Positions 38,454 through 47,112 of a stretch of DNA of 64,000 bases are shown here, one piece after another. A model generated the notes under the pieces. The model was given only the letters and a program-made list of their open reading frames with translations, ran no database searches and was not told where the DNA came from. The stretch lies in the NCBI GenBank assembly GCA_902537325.1, contig CACBAT010000008.1:1-64000 (forward strand). Direction: 5' to 3'. The stretch comes from an uncultured Alphaproteobacteria bacterium (GTDB lineage Bacteria > Pseudomonadota > Alphaproteobacteria > HIMB59 > GCA-002718135). Position numbers and translations under genes: made by a program. Every line of letters begins with the position of its first letter. The first letter of the stretch is position 1.

Positions 38454-38992
38454 TTTTCTTGATCTACTTTTTTTGTTCTAGTTCTATTTAAAGTTCTTTC
38501 GAGATCCTTATAAGTACATAAACCAACATCCATTGGACTCTTTGCCTCAAGAACTGCTTCTCTGTACGTACCATTTCTTATAGCCTCTACTGTATTTTTT
38601 GTAGAGCCGGTAAGTTTTGCAATTTGAGAACTACTTAATTCAGTCGGATATCTTTTTATAAGCCACAAAATAGCATATGGCTTTTCTTGTCTTAAAGAAA
38701 GTGGGGTATATTTAGAATCTTTTTTTCTTGGTGGTAAATCTTCAATTACATCAGATTTAATAAGACTTAAACGAGCTGCATTATCTTTTTCACATCTTTC
38801 AATTTCTTCTTTTGTTAATTGATTATTATCAATTGGATCGTAACCTCTCATACTGACAGCAACTTCTCCATCAGCAATTCCTTGAACCTCTAATTCATGT
38901 AATCCACAAAATTCAGCTATCTGATCAAACGTTAAAGCCGTATTTTCTACTAACCATATCGCTGTTGCTTTAGGCATTAAAGGATATTTCAT
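38450..38992 (-). CDS. trcR: Cell-cycle transcriptional regulator TrcR (DUF1013)
   Basis: A roughly 180-residue DNA-binding regulator conserved in alphaproteobacteria. The start region PLMPKATAIWLVENTALTFDQIAEFCGLHELEVQGIADGE (read in parts) and the C-terminal helix-turn-helix ELSSSQIAKLTGSTKNTVEAI are distinctive. The frame opens at TTG 39016, but ATG 38992 (MKYPLMPKAT) fits the family N-terminus, so I use it. In Caulobacter it associates with RNA polymerase and cell-cycle promoters; that role here is by family. Confidence 0.92.
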   Translation of the reverse strand: MKYPLMPKATAIWLVENTALTFDQIAEFCGLHELEVQGIADGEVAVSMRGYDPIDNNQLTKEEIERCEKDNAARLSLIKSDVIEDLPPRKKDSKYTPLSLRQEKPYAILWLIKRYPTELSSSQIAKLTGSTKNTVEAIRNGTYREAVLEAKSPMDVGLCTYKDLERTLNRTRTKKVDQEN

Positions 38993-39036
38993 AACTGGCT
39001 CATATAATATAATCAAAAAATAATATATAACAAAAT

Positions 39037-39225
39037 ATGACTATGACAGATTTTTTTGAAGTAGATGAAAAACAAAAGACGGTTAAAATATTAAATTTAG
39101 ATGATTTCAGTGTTAAGGATTTACAAAACTATATTTCTGAACTTCAAGCTGAAATACTAAGAGTTCAAGATGAGATAAAAAAGAAGAAAGATTTAAAACT
39201 TAATGCTGAAAAGTTTTTTAAATAA
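39037..39225 (+). CDS. DUF1192 family small protein
   Basis: 62 residues. It matches DUF1192: a short acidic start followed by LNLDDFSVKDLQNYISELQAEI and a helix ending in basic residues. It is probably a small helical cytoplasmic protein; the function is unknown. It is divergent from trcR over a 44-base gap. A second ATG at 39043 is also possible. Its stop abuts that of rpmE. Confidence 0.8.
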   Translation: MTMTDFFEVDEKQKTVKILNLDDFSVKDLQNYISELQAEILRVQDEIKKKKDLKLNAEKFFK

Positions 39226-39453
39226 TTATTTATTAATTTTTAGACCTTTAAATCTTTTTTGGAATCTAGCTACTTGTCCTTCAGATTCATTAAGACCAGC
39301 TTTACCACCGGTCCATGCAGGGTGAGATTTAGAATCAATTTCTAATTTAAGAGTATCACCTTCTTTACCCCAAGTAGATCTAGTTTTAAAAGTAGATCCA
39401 TCAGTCATAACAACGTTTATTTCATGATAATTAGGATGTATGTCTTTTTTCAT
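39226..39453 (-). CDS. rpmE: Large ribosomal subunit protein bL31
   Basis: A 75-residue ribosomal protein. [31 protein letters not shown] and RFQKRFKGL are clear bL31 marks. No CxxC zinc pair is present, so it is the Cys-free form, as is common in alphaproteobacteria. It lies 24 bases downstream of suhB on the same strand. Confidence 0.96.
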   Translation of the reverse strand: MKKDIHPNYHEINVVMTDGSTFKTRSTWGKEGDTLKLEIDSKSHPAWTGGKAGLNESEGQVARFQKRFKGLKINK

Positions 39454-39477
39454 GACTTTCTTATATTTATATAGATT

Positions 39478-40254
39478 TCAAAGTAAAGTAAGTTTTTTAA
39501 CTAATTCATTATGAATTTTATTATTTGAAGCAACTAAATCACTAGAATTTATTTCCCATGCATTTCCATCTATTTTAGAAATTTTCCCCCCAGCTTCTTT
39601 AACCAAAAGAATGCCCGTTGAAACATCCCATAAATTCAGATCTTTTTCCCAAAAGCCATCTAATTTACCAGATGCAACATAAGCAAGATCAAGGCCTGCA
39701 GAACCAAGTCTTCTTATTCCTGCAGATGATTTTAGGATTTCATCAATCTCACTTAAATAGTTTTTATAAATTCTTTCTCCAAAGGGAAGACCAGTGCCTA
39801 TCAAGCAATCTGAAAAAATTTGCCTGTTTGACACTCTAAGTCTACTATTATTACACCACGAACCTTTACCCTTAGAACTCCAAAAAAATTCGTTTAAAAT
39901 TGGATTATAAATCACACCGTCTGTGATTTCATTATTTGACATTTTAGCAACGATAATTCCAACATGAGGTATTCCATGAATAAAATTAGATGTTCCATCA
40001 ATGGGATCAATAATAATGGTGTTTTCATCACCCTTTATTTCACCAGTTTCTTCAGTTATGTAAGTATAATCTGGATAATAATATTTTAGAGTTTCTAAAA
40101 GTGTTTTTTCTACTTTAATATCTGCATTTGTTACAAAATCTCCAACTGATTTAGATTGTATTTGTAAATTTTCTAATTCTCCAAAATCTCTTAATAAAAT
40201 TTTTCCAGCTTTTTTTACTGCCTTTTCAAAGATATTAATTACAGCAGGCTGCAT
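39478..40254 (-). CDS. suhB: Inositol monophosphatase family protein SuhB
   Basis: A 258-residue Mg-dependent phosphatase. YITEETGE near residue 69 and IIDPIDGTSNFIHGIPHVGI near 85-104 hold the metal ligands. LWDVSTGILLVKEAGGKIS near 213 is the second signature. It may hydrolyse inositol phosphate or act in rRNA processing as E. coli SuhB does. Its ATG overlaps the efp stop by one base, so the pair is coupled, a common arrangement in alphaproteobacteria. Confidence 0.93.
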   Translation of the reverse strand: MQPAVINIFEKAVKKAGKILLRDFGELENLQIQSKSVGDFVTNADIKVEKTLLETLKYYYPDYTYITEETGEIKGDENTIIIDPIDGTSNFIHGIPHVGIIVAKMSNNEITDGVIYNPILNEFFWSSKGKGSWCNNSRLRVSNRQIFSDCLIGTGLPFGERIYKNYLSEIDEILKSSAGIRRLGSAGLDLAYVASGKLDGFWEKDLNLWDVSTGILLVKEAGGKISKIDGNAWEINSSDLVASNNKIHNELVKKLTLL

Positions 40255-40823
40255 TAATTTTTTGATTTTTCGATATAACTACCGTCAATTGTACTTATTA
40301 CTATTTTATCATTAACTGCTATAAATTGTGGTACAGATGTTTTAATATTATTTTCTAAAGTAGCTGGTTTATATGATGACGCAGCTGTTTGACCTTTTAC
40401 AACACCTTCCGTTTCTATAACACTTAATTCTACAGTATCAGGCAAGTCAATTCCGACCGGTTTTTCATTATAGAAATTAATAATAACATTACTATTCTCA
40501 ACTAAAAATTTTGATTGATCCTCAGTTAATATGTCTGAGCCAAGTTCTATTTGTTCATAAGTTTGTTTATCCATGAATATAAAACTATTATTATCATCAT
40601 AAAGATATTGAAATTCTTTTTCATCAAGGATAGCTCTTTCTACTGTTTCTGATGATCTAAACCTACTATTCATTTTAGTACCTTCTCTTATTTCTTTAAG
40701 TTCAGCTTGTAAGTAGGCACCACCCTTTCCTGGTTGAGTATGCTGGGTTTTCAAAACTTTCCAAAGTTTGTTATTAATTTCTAAAATATTTCCAACTTTA
40801 ATTTCATTTCCATCTATTTTCAT
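40254..40823 (-). CDS. efp: Elongation factor P
   Basis: A 189-residue three-domain protein that rescues ribosomes stalled at polyproline. Domain I carries HTQPGKGGAYLQAELKEI with the tip Lys near residue 33, the site modified with beta-lysine in E. coli. Domain III ends GQTAASSYKPATLENNIKTSVPQFI. The modifying enzymes EpmA and EpmB are not in view. It overlaps the upstream unknown gene by ATGA. Confidence 0.96.
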   Translation of the reverse strand: MKIDGNEIKVGNILEINNKLWKVLKTQHTQPGKGGAYLQAELKEIREGTKMNSRFRSSETVERAILDEKEFQYLYDDNNSFIFMDKQTYEQIELGSDILTEDQSKFLVENSNVIINFYNEKPVGIDLPDTVELSVIETEGVVKGQTAASSYKPATLENNIKTSVPQFIAVNDKIVISTIDGSYIEKSKN

Positions 40824-41218
40824 AGTTTTATCTTAAGTTTTTTTTGTATATTTTTAATTTTCGTAAGATCTACTACATCAAAAGTTGGATTTAATAAAAC
40901 CTTATTTTTTTTAGCAATTTGATTAATTTTATTTAAGATGATTTTATTATTTTTTAATTTTAAATAATCAATATTTTCGTGAGTTAATAATATACCAAGA
41001 CCTTGATCATAGCCTGAGTCGATATAAAACTTAATATTGTGTGTCTTATATTTATTTTTAAGAAGGTTTATTAAAGTTCTAAGCCACTCTATCCCAAAAC
41101 CTTTAATTAAAAAATATTTTATAAATATGATCGAAGTTTTGAACTTTGATTTTCGAAATTCTATTAAATTTTCAATTTGTATTAGTGTAGATACTGCAAA
41201 ACAAATTTTTTTAGGCAC
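40820..41218 (-). CDS. Conserved-looking hypothetical protein between gap and efp
   Basis: 132 residues, not recognised. The predicted pattern alternates strands and helices (KKICFAVST, KTSIIFIKYFLIKG, IKFYIDSGYDQGLGILLTHE, NKVLLNPTFDVVDL), like a small alpha/beta or partial TIM-barrel fold. It starts at GTG 41218, overlapping the gap stop as TAGTG, and ends overlapping efp by ATGA, so translation is coupled on both sides. In related genomes pgk, fba and thiE-like genes often follow gap; this is not any of them by sight. Confidence 0.6.
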   Translation of the reverse strand: MPKKICFAVSTLIQIENLIEFRKSKFKTSIIFIKYFLIKGFGIEWLRTLINLLKNKYKTHNIKFYIDSGYDQGLGILLTHENIDYLKLKNNKIILNKINQIAKKNKVLLNPTFDVVDLTKIKNIQKKLKIKL

Positions 41219-42222
41219 TAAATAAATTTTTTAAGATTAACCATAGTGTCTACCATTCTATTTGAGAATCCCCATTCATTATCATACCAAGATAAAACTC
41301 TACAGAATTTATTTTTGACAACTTGTGTTTGACTCATATCAAATATAGAACTGCTCGAATTATGATTAAAATCAATTGAAACCAGAGGTAATGAGTTTGT
41401 TGTTAGTATTCCATTTAATTTTTTAGTTTTTGAAGCTTGAAGAACTATAGAATTAATTTTTTCTGGGCTAGTTTTTTTCTTACTTACAAATGTAAGATCT
41501 ATAAGTGAGACATTAGGAGTGGGTACTCGAATAGCTGTTCCATCTAATTTACCTTTTAATTTTGGTAAGACTAGACTCAAAGCCTTTGCCGCTCCTGTAG
41601 AAGTTGGAATCATTGACTCAGCTGCTGCCCTTGCTCTTCTAAAGTCAGAATGGGTTTGATCAACAGTTCTTTGATCACCCGTGTAACTATGAATTGTTGT
41701 CATGAAACCACTTTCAATTCCTAATTTTTCATCAAGAACCATCGCTAAAGGAGCAAGACAGTTAGTAGTACAAGATCCGTTTGAAATTACGTTATGATTT
41801 TTTTTAATGGTATCGTTATTTACACCTTGAACAATTGTGGCATCTACATTTGAAGCTGGTGCTGAAATAATAACTTTTTTTGCTCCTGAATTTAAATGAG
41901 AAATCGCTTTTTCTTTTGAAGTAAAAACACCACTACATTCAAGAACAACATCTACCTTGAGTGATTTCCAAGGAAGGTTATTTGGATCTCTTTCGGAATA
42001 AAAATTAATTTTATGTTTACCAATTTTTAATCCATTTTTGATTGCGCTAATCTCATCTTTAAGAATACCGTGAACACTGTCATATTTTAGTAAGTGAGCA
42101 CTGCTCTCAACACTTCCTAGTTCATTAATTGCTACAATATTAATATCTTTAGGATTTTTTTCTAATAAAGCTCTAAAAACAAGTTTTCCAATTCTTCCAA
42201 ATCCATTTATTGCAACTTTCAT
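41218..42222 (-). CDS. gap: Glyceraldehyde-3-phosphate dehydrogenase
   Basis: A 334-residue NAD-dependent enzyme of glycolysis/gluconeogenesis. INGFGRIGKLVFRALLE opens the NAD domain. The catalytic Cys lies in SNGSCTTNCLAPLA near residue 154, with the partner His in SYTGDQRTVDQTHSDFRRAR, and WYDNEWGFSNRMVD near 315 is the end signature. It follows transketolase by 11 bases, a usual alphaproteobacterial pairing, but pgk does not follow. Confidence 0.97.
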   Translation of the reverse strand: MKVAINGFGRIGKLVFRALLEKNPKDINIVAINELGSVESSAHLLKYDSVHGILKDEISAIKNGLKIGKHKINFYSERDPNNLPWKSLKVDVVLECSGVFTSKEKAISHLNSGAKKVIISAPASNVDATIVQGVNNDTIKKNHNVISNGSCTTNCLAPLAMVLDEKLGIESGFMTTIHSYTGDQRTVDQTHSDFRRARAAAESMIPTSTGAAKALSLVLPKLKGKLDGTAIRVPTPNVSLIDLTFVSKKKTSPEKINSIVLQASKTKKLNGILTTNSLPLVSIDFNHNSSSSIFDMSQTQVVKNKFCRVLSWYDNEWGFSNRMVDTMVNLKKFI

Positions 42223-42233
42223 ATTTCTCCTTC

Positions 42234-44211
42234 TTATAAAGTTTTAATTATTTTTTCAATTAAGTAATCATCTGTTATCTTAAAGTGCTTATATAAATCT
42301 TTGTATGGACCACTTTCACCAAAAGTTGACATACCCACAAAATTTTCATTTTTAATATATTTTTCCCAACCATTTATTACTCCAGCCTCAATAGCAAAAA
42401 TAGTTTTATTTCCTAAAATTTCATTTTTATAACCATCGTCATTTTTCTCAAACAATTCAAATGAAGACATGCTTACAACTCTTATCTTTAAATTATTGTT
42501 TTCAAAAAGTTTATTTGATGCAGAGCAAGCAATCTCAACTTCAGAACCAGAAGATAAAATTGTTGCATCATATTCTTTAAAATCTCTAATTTTATAAGCA
42601 CCTTTATTTACAAGATTTTCTTTACGATTATCTTTTTGTAACATCGGTAGGTTTTGTCTTGTTAAAACTAAGATTGTTGGTCCTGTATTGTTGATTGCAC
42701 ATTCCCATGCTTCTATAGTTTCAATAATATCACAAGGCCTAATGACTGTTAAATTTGGTATAGATCTTAAAGATGCAAGATGCTCAACAGGTTGATGGGT
42801 TGGCCCATCTTCTCCTAATCCTATTGAGTCATGAGTCATTACATAAATAACTGGTATATTCATAATAGCTGATAATCTAATTGAAGGTCTGCAATAATCG
42901 GTAAATACCAAAAACGTTCCTCCGTATGGAATTAAACCTTTATGCAAAGCAATGCCATTCATTACTCCAGCCATTCCATGTTCTCTAATGCCGTAATGAA
43001 TATAATTTCCATTAAAATTATTAGATGTAATTACATTCATATCTTTTGCCTTAGTGTTATTTGATCCAGTAAGATCAGCAGATCCACCAATAAGATTTTT
43101 TTGATAGTTTGAAATTAAATTTAGCGTTAGCTCACTTGATTTTCTTGAAGCACAATTTGTTTTATCATTAAAATGCTTAGATTTTAATTCACTAAGTTTT
43201 TCTGGAATTTGATGATCAATTTTTTGATAAAAACTATCTTTAAAATTTTTACTTACAATTAATTCTTCGTTTTTTGATAACCATGTATTTCTTGATTCTT
43301 CATTTCTTTTATAGAAACTTCTCCACTCACGTAATAAATCATTTGGTATTTCAAACGGCAAATAATTCCATTTTAATTTTTTCCTTGTTAAACTAATTTC
43401 ATCTTCACCAAGAGGTGCACCATGTGATGAAGCTGAACCCTCTTTATTAGGAGAGCCGAAACCAATTTTAGTTTTACAAGATATAATTGTAGGAGCATCA
43501 CTTTTTTTTTGCTTGAATTATAGCTTGATCAATTTCCTCATATTTATGACCATCTATTTCAATTATATTCCAATTATAAGCTTCAAATCTTTTTTTCACA
43601 TTGTCTGAAACTGAAAGATCTGTTGATCCATCTATGGAAATAGAATTATTATCAAAAAACATAATAAGCTTATTTAATTTCAAATGTCCTGCAAGACTAC
43701 ACGCTTCATGACTTAAACCTTCCATTAAGCATCCATCTCCAGCAAAAACATAAGTGTAATGATCGAATAATTCTTTTCCGTAATTATTTGATAATTTTTT
43801 TTCCGCTAGCGCCATTCCAACTGCATTTGCTAAACCTTGAGACAAAGGCCCAGTAGTTGTTTCTATCCCTTCTGCACTTCCGTATTCTGGGTGACCTGCA
43901 GTTTTATTATGTAATTGTCTAAAATTTTTAATTTGATTTATGTCAATGTCTTTATATCCTGTTAGATACAAACAAGAGTATAAAAGCATTGAGCCATGCC
44001 CATTTGAAATAATTAATCTATCTCTATCAATCCACTCCGGATCATTCGGATTAAACTTTAAATGATTTTTATAAAGAATTGTTGCGATGTCTGCCATACC
44101 CATAGGCATACCAGGATGACCAGATTTTGCTTTTTCCACTGCATCCATTGATAAAAATCTAATACAATTTGATAATTGTCTTAGATTGTTGATATTATTT
44201 AAATTATTCAA
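42234..44211 (-). pseudogene. tkt: Transketolase, interrupted by a one-base frameshift
   Basis: A TPP enzyme of the pentose phosphate pathway, read in two frames. The N-terminal 237 residues (start TTG 44211 with AAAGG upstream; [31 protein letters not shown]) stop at 43498 after QAKKK. The rest resumes in another frame: [37 protein letters not shown] and the [20 protein letters not shown] block. Dropping one A from the run of nine at 43502-43510 restores a single frame of 658 residues, the family length, with the joint reading [18 protein letters not shown] as in intact enzymes. All other positions look functional, so a recent mutation, a sequencing error or slippage is likelier than decay. 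Confidence 0.93.
43502..43510 (-). other. Nine-base homopolymer at the tkt frameshift
   Basis: A run of nine T on the plus strand (nine A in the coding sense). Eight would keep tkt in frame. Such runs are prone to polymerase slippage and to base-count errors in sequencing. Confidence 0.9.
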
Positions 44212-44296
44212 ATACTTACCTTTATGGTTGATATAAAATTATTTAATATGGGTTCATTACAGTGACAATTATAAAATTACAAACTATAAAATTATA

Positions 44297-44485
44297 ATGG
44301 AAATACAAAAAAAAATTACAGTTCTAAGCGAAAACTTAAATAATCTAAGATCAGCTTTAGAAGATTTTAGGGATCATCATATTTCCAAAAAAGAAAAAAT
44401 TAAAAATCTAGAAAATGAAATTAAAAATTTACGAAAAAAAATGTCCGAGTATATTGATGAATTGGAACTTCTAATTAAGAAATAA
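44297..44485 (+). CDS. Small coiled-coil protein upstream of zapA
   Basis: 62 residues, almost wholly heptad-patterned helix (LSENLNNLRSALEDF, LENEIKNLRKKMSEYIDELEL). No family is firmly recognised. Small coiled-coil genes often precede zapA in alphaproteobacteria. It lies two bases before zapA and is divergent from tkt, so it is probably the first gene of the zapA operon. Confidence 0.65.
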   Translation: MEIQKKITVLSENLNNLRSALEDFRDHHISKKEKIKNLENEIKNLRKKMSEYIDELELLIKK

Positions 44486-44487
44486 CT

Positions 44488-44907
44488 ATGCCTTTTTATA
44501 AGACAAAAATTTTAAACAGAGAAATATCATTAGAATATGAAAAAAAAGATGAAAAAAAAATAATAGATTCAATAAATTTAATTAATAAAAAAATTAATGA
44601 TAAATTACAAAATCCAAAATATTCTAATGGAAAAATAAGTGATACTATATTGTTATCACTTCTCTCTATTGAGCTTCAAGCAGAGCTTTCACAAAAATTA
44701 AATATAGAAAGAAGTTCAGAAGTAAATAATGCCAAGAATGAAGAATATCTAAAGAACAATTTAGAACTTAAAGATAAAATACTAAAACTACAAAATGAAA
44801 AAAAAATTTTAGAAGATGAAAAACTGAAATTAGATCAAGAATTTGATGAAATAAATAAAAAAGTAGATGGCTTAATTGATATAATTAAGAATTCTTATTA
44901 TGAATAA
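44488..44907 (+). CDS. zapA: Cell division protein ZapA-like
   Basis: 139 residues. The N-terminal ZapA domain (ILNREISLEYEKKDEKKIIDSINLINKKI in parts, then ISDTILLSLLSIELQAEL near residue 50) is followed by a long coiled coil. ZapA binds and bundles FtsZ. The sequence is divergent and Lys/Asn-rich, but domain order and the position just before the 5-formyl-THF cyclo-ligase gene support the call. It overlaps that gene by 8 bases. Confidence 0.8.
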   Translation: MPFYKTKILNREISLEYEKKDEKKIIDSINLINKKINDKLQNPKYSNGKISDTILLSLLSIELQAELSQKLNIERSSEVNNAKNEEYLKNNLELKDKILKLQNEKKILEDEKLKLDQEFDEINKKVDGLIDIIKNSYYE

Positions 44908-45478
44908 GATTAAAGATGAAAAATCAATAATTAGAAAAAAACAAAAAATTATAAGAGATAAGATTTTTAATAATAAACCATCTCATTTTGCTTTATCTTT
45001 GTTTAATGAATTTTTTGAAAAAATTAACTTTCAAGAAATCAATATAGTATCTAGTTTTATTTCCATAAATTCTGAGATAAATACAAGAGAGCTTAACAAT
45101 CTTATATTTATTAAAAATAAAATTTTATGTCTTCCTGTAATTGAGAAAAAAAATAGTCATTTAATCTTTAAGCAATTTAAGATTGAAGAGAATTTTGTAA
45201 AAGGGCATATGAATATATCAGAGCCTCAAAATAATAATAAAATTTTAAATCCTGAATTAATTTTTGTACCTTGTTTAGCTTTTGATAATAAGGGAAATAG
45301 ATTAGGTTATGGTGGAGGTTATTATGACAGGACTTTTGCTTATTTAAATAAAATTAATCATAGATTCATCTCTGTAGCCTATGCATATGAAGAACAAAAG
45401 TTAGATTACATACCCATAGATAAATTTGATTTTAAAGTCGATTATGTTATTACTGAAAAAAATTTATATAGCTTTTAA
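44900..45478 (+). CDS. 5-formyltetrahydrofolate cyclo-ligase
   Basis: 192 residues. The enzyme uses ATP to turn 5-formyl-THF back to 5,10-methenyl-THF, keeping the folate pool active. The N-terminus KSIIRKKQKIIRDK, LIFVPCLAFDNKGNRLGYGGGYYDRTF near residue 116 (quoted in part) and FKVDYVITE are the family marks. In many proteobacteria 6S RNA lies between zapA and this gene; here the two overlap, so there is no room for it. Confidence 0.93.
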   Translation: MNKIKDEKSIIRKKQKIIRDKIFNNKPSHFALSLFNEFFEKINFQEINIVSSFISINSEINTRELNNLIFIKNKILCLPVIEKKNSHLIFKQFKIEENFVKGHMNISEPQNNNKILNPELIFVPCLAFDNKGNRLGYGGGYYDRTFAYLNKINHRFISVAYAYEEQKLDYIPIDKFDFKVDYVITEKNLYSF

Positions 45479-46269
45479 TGAAAATTCTTTTTATAGGTGA
45501 TATTGTCGGCAAGGCGTCACGAAAAAAAATTAAAGAAATTATCCCAACACTCAAATCTAAATACAATACAGACATGATTGTTGCTAATGGTGAGAATGCT
45601 ACTTCTGGTTATGGACTTTCAAAAAAGGATGCAGAAGAATTATTTTCTAGCGGAATTGATCTACTTACACTTGGGAATCATGCATGGGATCAAAGAGATA
45701 TGCTTTCTTATATTGAAGAAAATCCAAAAATAATCAGAGCTTTGAATTATCCTGATGGTGTTCCTGGAAAAGGATATTATAAGCTTGAACTTTTAAATGG
45801 AAAAAAAATTATAGTAGTACAAATAATGCTCAGATTATTCATGAATTTATCATTAGATGATCCCTTTAAAGGCATAATTGAATTTCTTCAAAAAGAGAAG
45901 TTAGGCAGTACATGCGATGCGATAATTATTGATATGCATGGTGAAGCAACTTCTGAAAAAAAAGCATTTGGATATTATGTTGATGGACAAGTTACGGCAG
46001 TTTTAGGTACACATACTCATGTACCAACATCTGATAGTGTTATTTTGCCAAAAGGTACAGCCTATCAAACAGATGTAGGGATGTCAGGGGATTATAATTC
46101 AATAATTGGTTTTGATATAAATAATCCAATCCATGGATTTGTTAAAGGATATAGGGCTGAAGGTAGATTTACACCTGCTGTTGAAAAAATAACTATATGT
46201 GGAGCTTTAATAGATATTGATATTAATACTGGTTTAGCCAAAAATATCACCCCAATTCAGGAGACATAA
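45478..46269 (+). CDS. YmdB-like metallophosphoesterase (TIGR00282 family)
   Basis: 263 residues. Metal ligands are visible in FIGDIVGKASRK, VANGENATSGYG near residue 37, TLGNHAWDQRD near 63, IDMHGEATSEKKAFGYYVDG and LGTHTHVPTSD near 180. The family includes YmdB, a phosphodiesterase acting on 2',3'-cyclic nucleotides. It overlaps the previous stop by one base (TAATG), giving an ordered run with zapA and the cyclo-ligase. Confidence 0.9.
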   Translation: MKILFIGDIVGKASRKKIKEIIPTLKSKYNTDMIVANGENATSGYGLSKKDAEELFSSGIDLLTLGNHAWDQRDMLSYIEENPKIIRALNYPDGVPGKGYYKLELLNGKKIIVVQIMLRLFMNLSLDDPFKGIIEFLQKEKLGSTCDAIIIDMHGEATSEKKAFGYYVDGQVTAVLGTHTHVPTSDSVILPKGTAYQTDVGMSGDYNSIIGFDINNPIHGFVKGYRAEGRFTPAVEKITICGALIDIDINTGLAKNITPIQET

Positions 46270-46277
46270 TTTACATA

Positions 46278-46299
46278 TATTAGACACATTTATCTAATA
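46278..46299 (+). repeat. AT-rich hairpin between the phosphoesterase and yebC genes
   Basis: TATTAGA (46278-46284) and TCTAATA (46293-46299) form a 7-base stem with an 8-base loop. A loose T-rich stretch follows. It may be a weak terminator; the stem has few G-C pairs. Confidence 0.3.
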
Positions 46300-46348
46300 C
46301 TTATTATCTTTACTAACATCGAATAAAATATTTATAAATCTAATTGAA

Positions 46349-47098
46349 ATGGCAGGACACTCCAAGTTTAAAAATATTATGCATCGAAAAGGTGCTCAAG
46401 ATAAAAAAAGAGCAAAGGTATTTTCGAGACTTGGAAGAGAAATATCTGTTGCAGTCAAATTCGGTGGTGAAGATATTGAAAGTAATATTAGGTTAAGATC
46501 TGCAATTGCTTCAGCCAAATCGCTCAACATGCCAAAAGATAACATTGAGCGAGCAATTAAAAAAGGTCAAGGGAATGATCCTGATAGTAATTATGAGGAA
46601 GTAAGATATGAGGGATATGGTCCTGAAGGCATTGCAATAATAGTTGAGGCACTTACAAATAATAAAAATAGAACAGCTGCAGAGATTAGGTCATCTTTTA
46701 GTAAACATGGAGGTAATTTGGGTGAAACAGGAAGTGTTAGTTTTGGTTTTGACAGATTTGGAAATATAACTCTCAATAAAAACTTAGTAAAAGAAGATCA
46801 ACTTCTAGAATTTCTTATTGAAAATAATACCGAAGATTATGAGATAAATGAAACAGAGTATTCAATATACTGCGATCAAAATGATTTGCATGAACTTAAT
46901 GATAAATTAATTAAACAGTATGGTCAGACTAACTCTGCAAGTTTAATTTGGAAAAGTAAAAATAACATAAATATTGGAAAAGATACAGCGGACAAACTAT
47001 TTAAATTACTTGAAGTTTTAGAAGACAATGACGACGTTCAAGTTGTATCATCAAATTTTGAAGTTGATGATAATGTTTTATCTTCACTGACAGCCTAA
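46349..47098 (+). CDS. yebC: YebC/PmpR family DNA-binding or translation regulator
   Basis: 249 residues. MAGHSKFKNIMHRKGAQDKKRAKVFSRLGREI (quoted in part), MPKDNIERAIKKGQG near residue 60 and YEGYGPEGIAIIVEALTNNKNRTAAEIR near 87 (in part) are family marks. Members act as transcription regulators, and some act on translation of proline runs like EF-P. In many bacteria yebC is followed by ruvC-ruvA-ruvB; here a small nuclease follows by 14 bases, then tolQ. Confidence 0.95.
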   Translation: MAGHSKFKNIMHRKGAQDKKRAKVFSRLGREISVAVKFGGEDIESNIRLRSAIASAKSLNMPKDNIERAIKKGQGNDPDSNYEEVRYEGYGPEGIAIIVEALTNNKNRTAAEIRSSFSKHGGNLGETGSVSFGFDRFGNITLNKNLVKEDQLLEFLIENNTEDYEINETEYSIYCDQNDLHELNDKLIKQYGQTNSASLIWKSKNNINIGKDTADKLFKLLEVLEDNDDVQVVSSNFEVDDNVLSSLTA

Positions 47099-47112
47099 TG
47101 AAAGGAATATAG

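Noticed and set aside
42234-43361. C-terminal transketolase half as a separate gene (two-subunit transketolase)
   Set aside because: Split transketolases exist, but here the first half runs out in a homopolymer and conserved residues between the halves are encoded in the second frame upstream of any start codon, so a frameshift explains it better.
44212-44296. Repeated TATAAAATTA motifs between tkt and the coiled-coil gene
   Set aside because: Probably promoter-like AT-rich sequence in a divergent gap; too simple to call a specific site.
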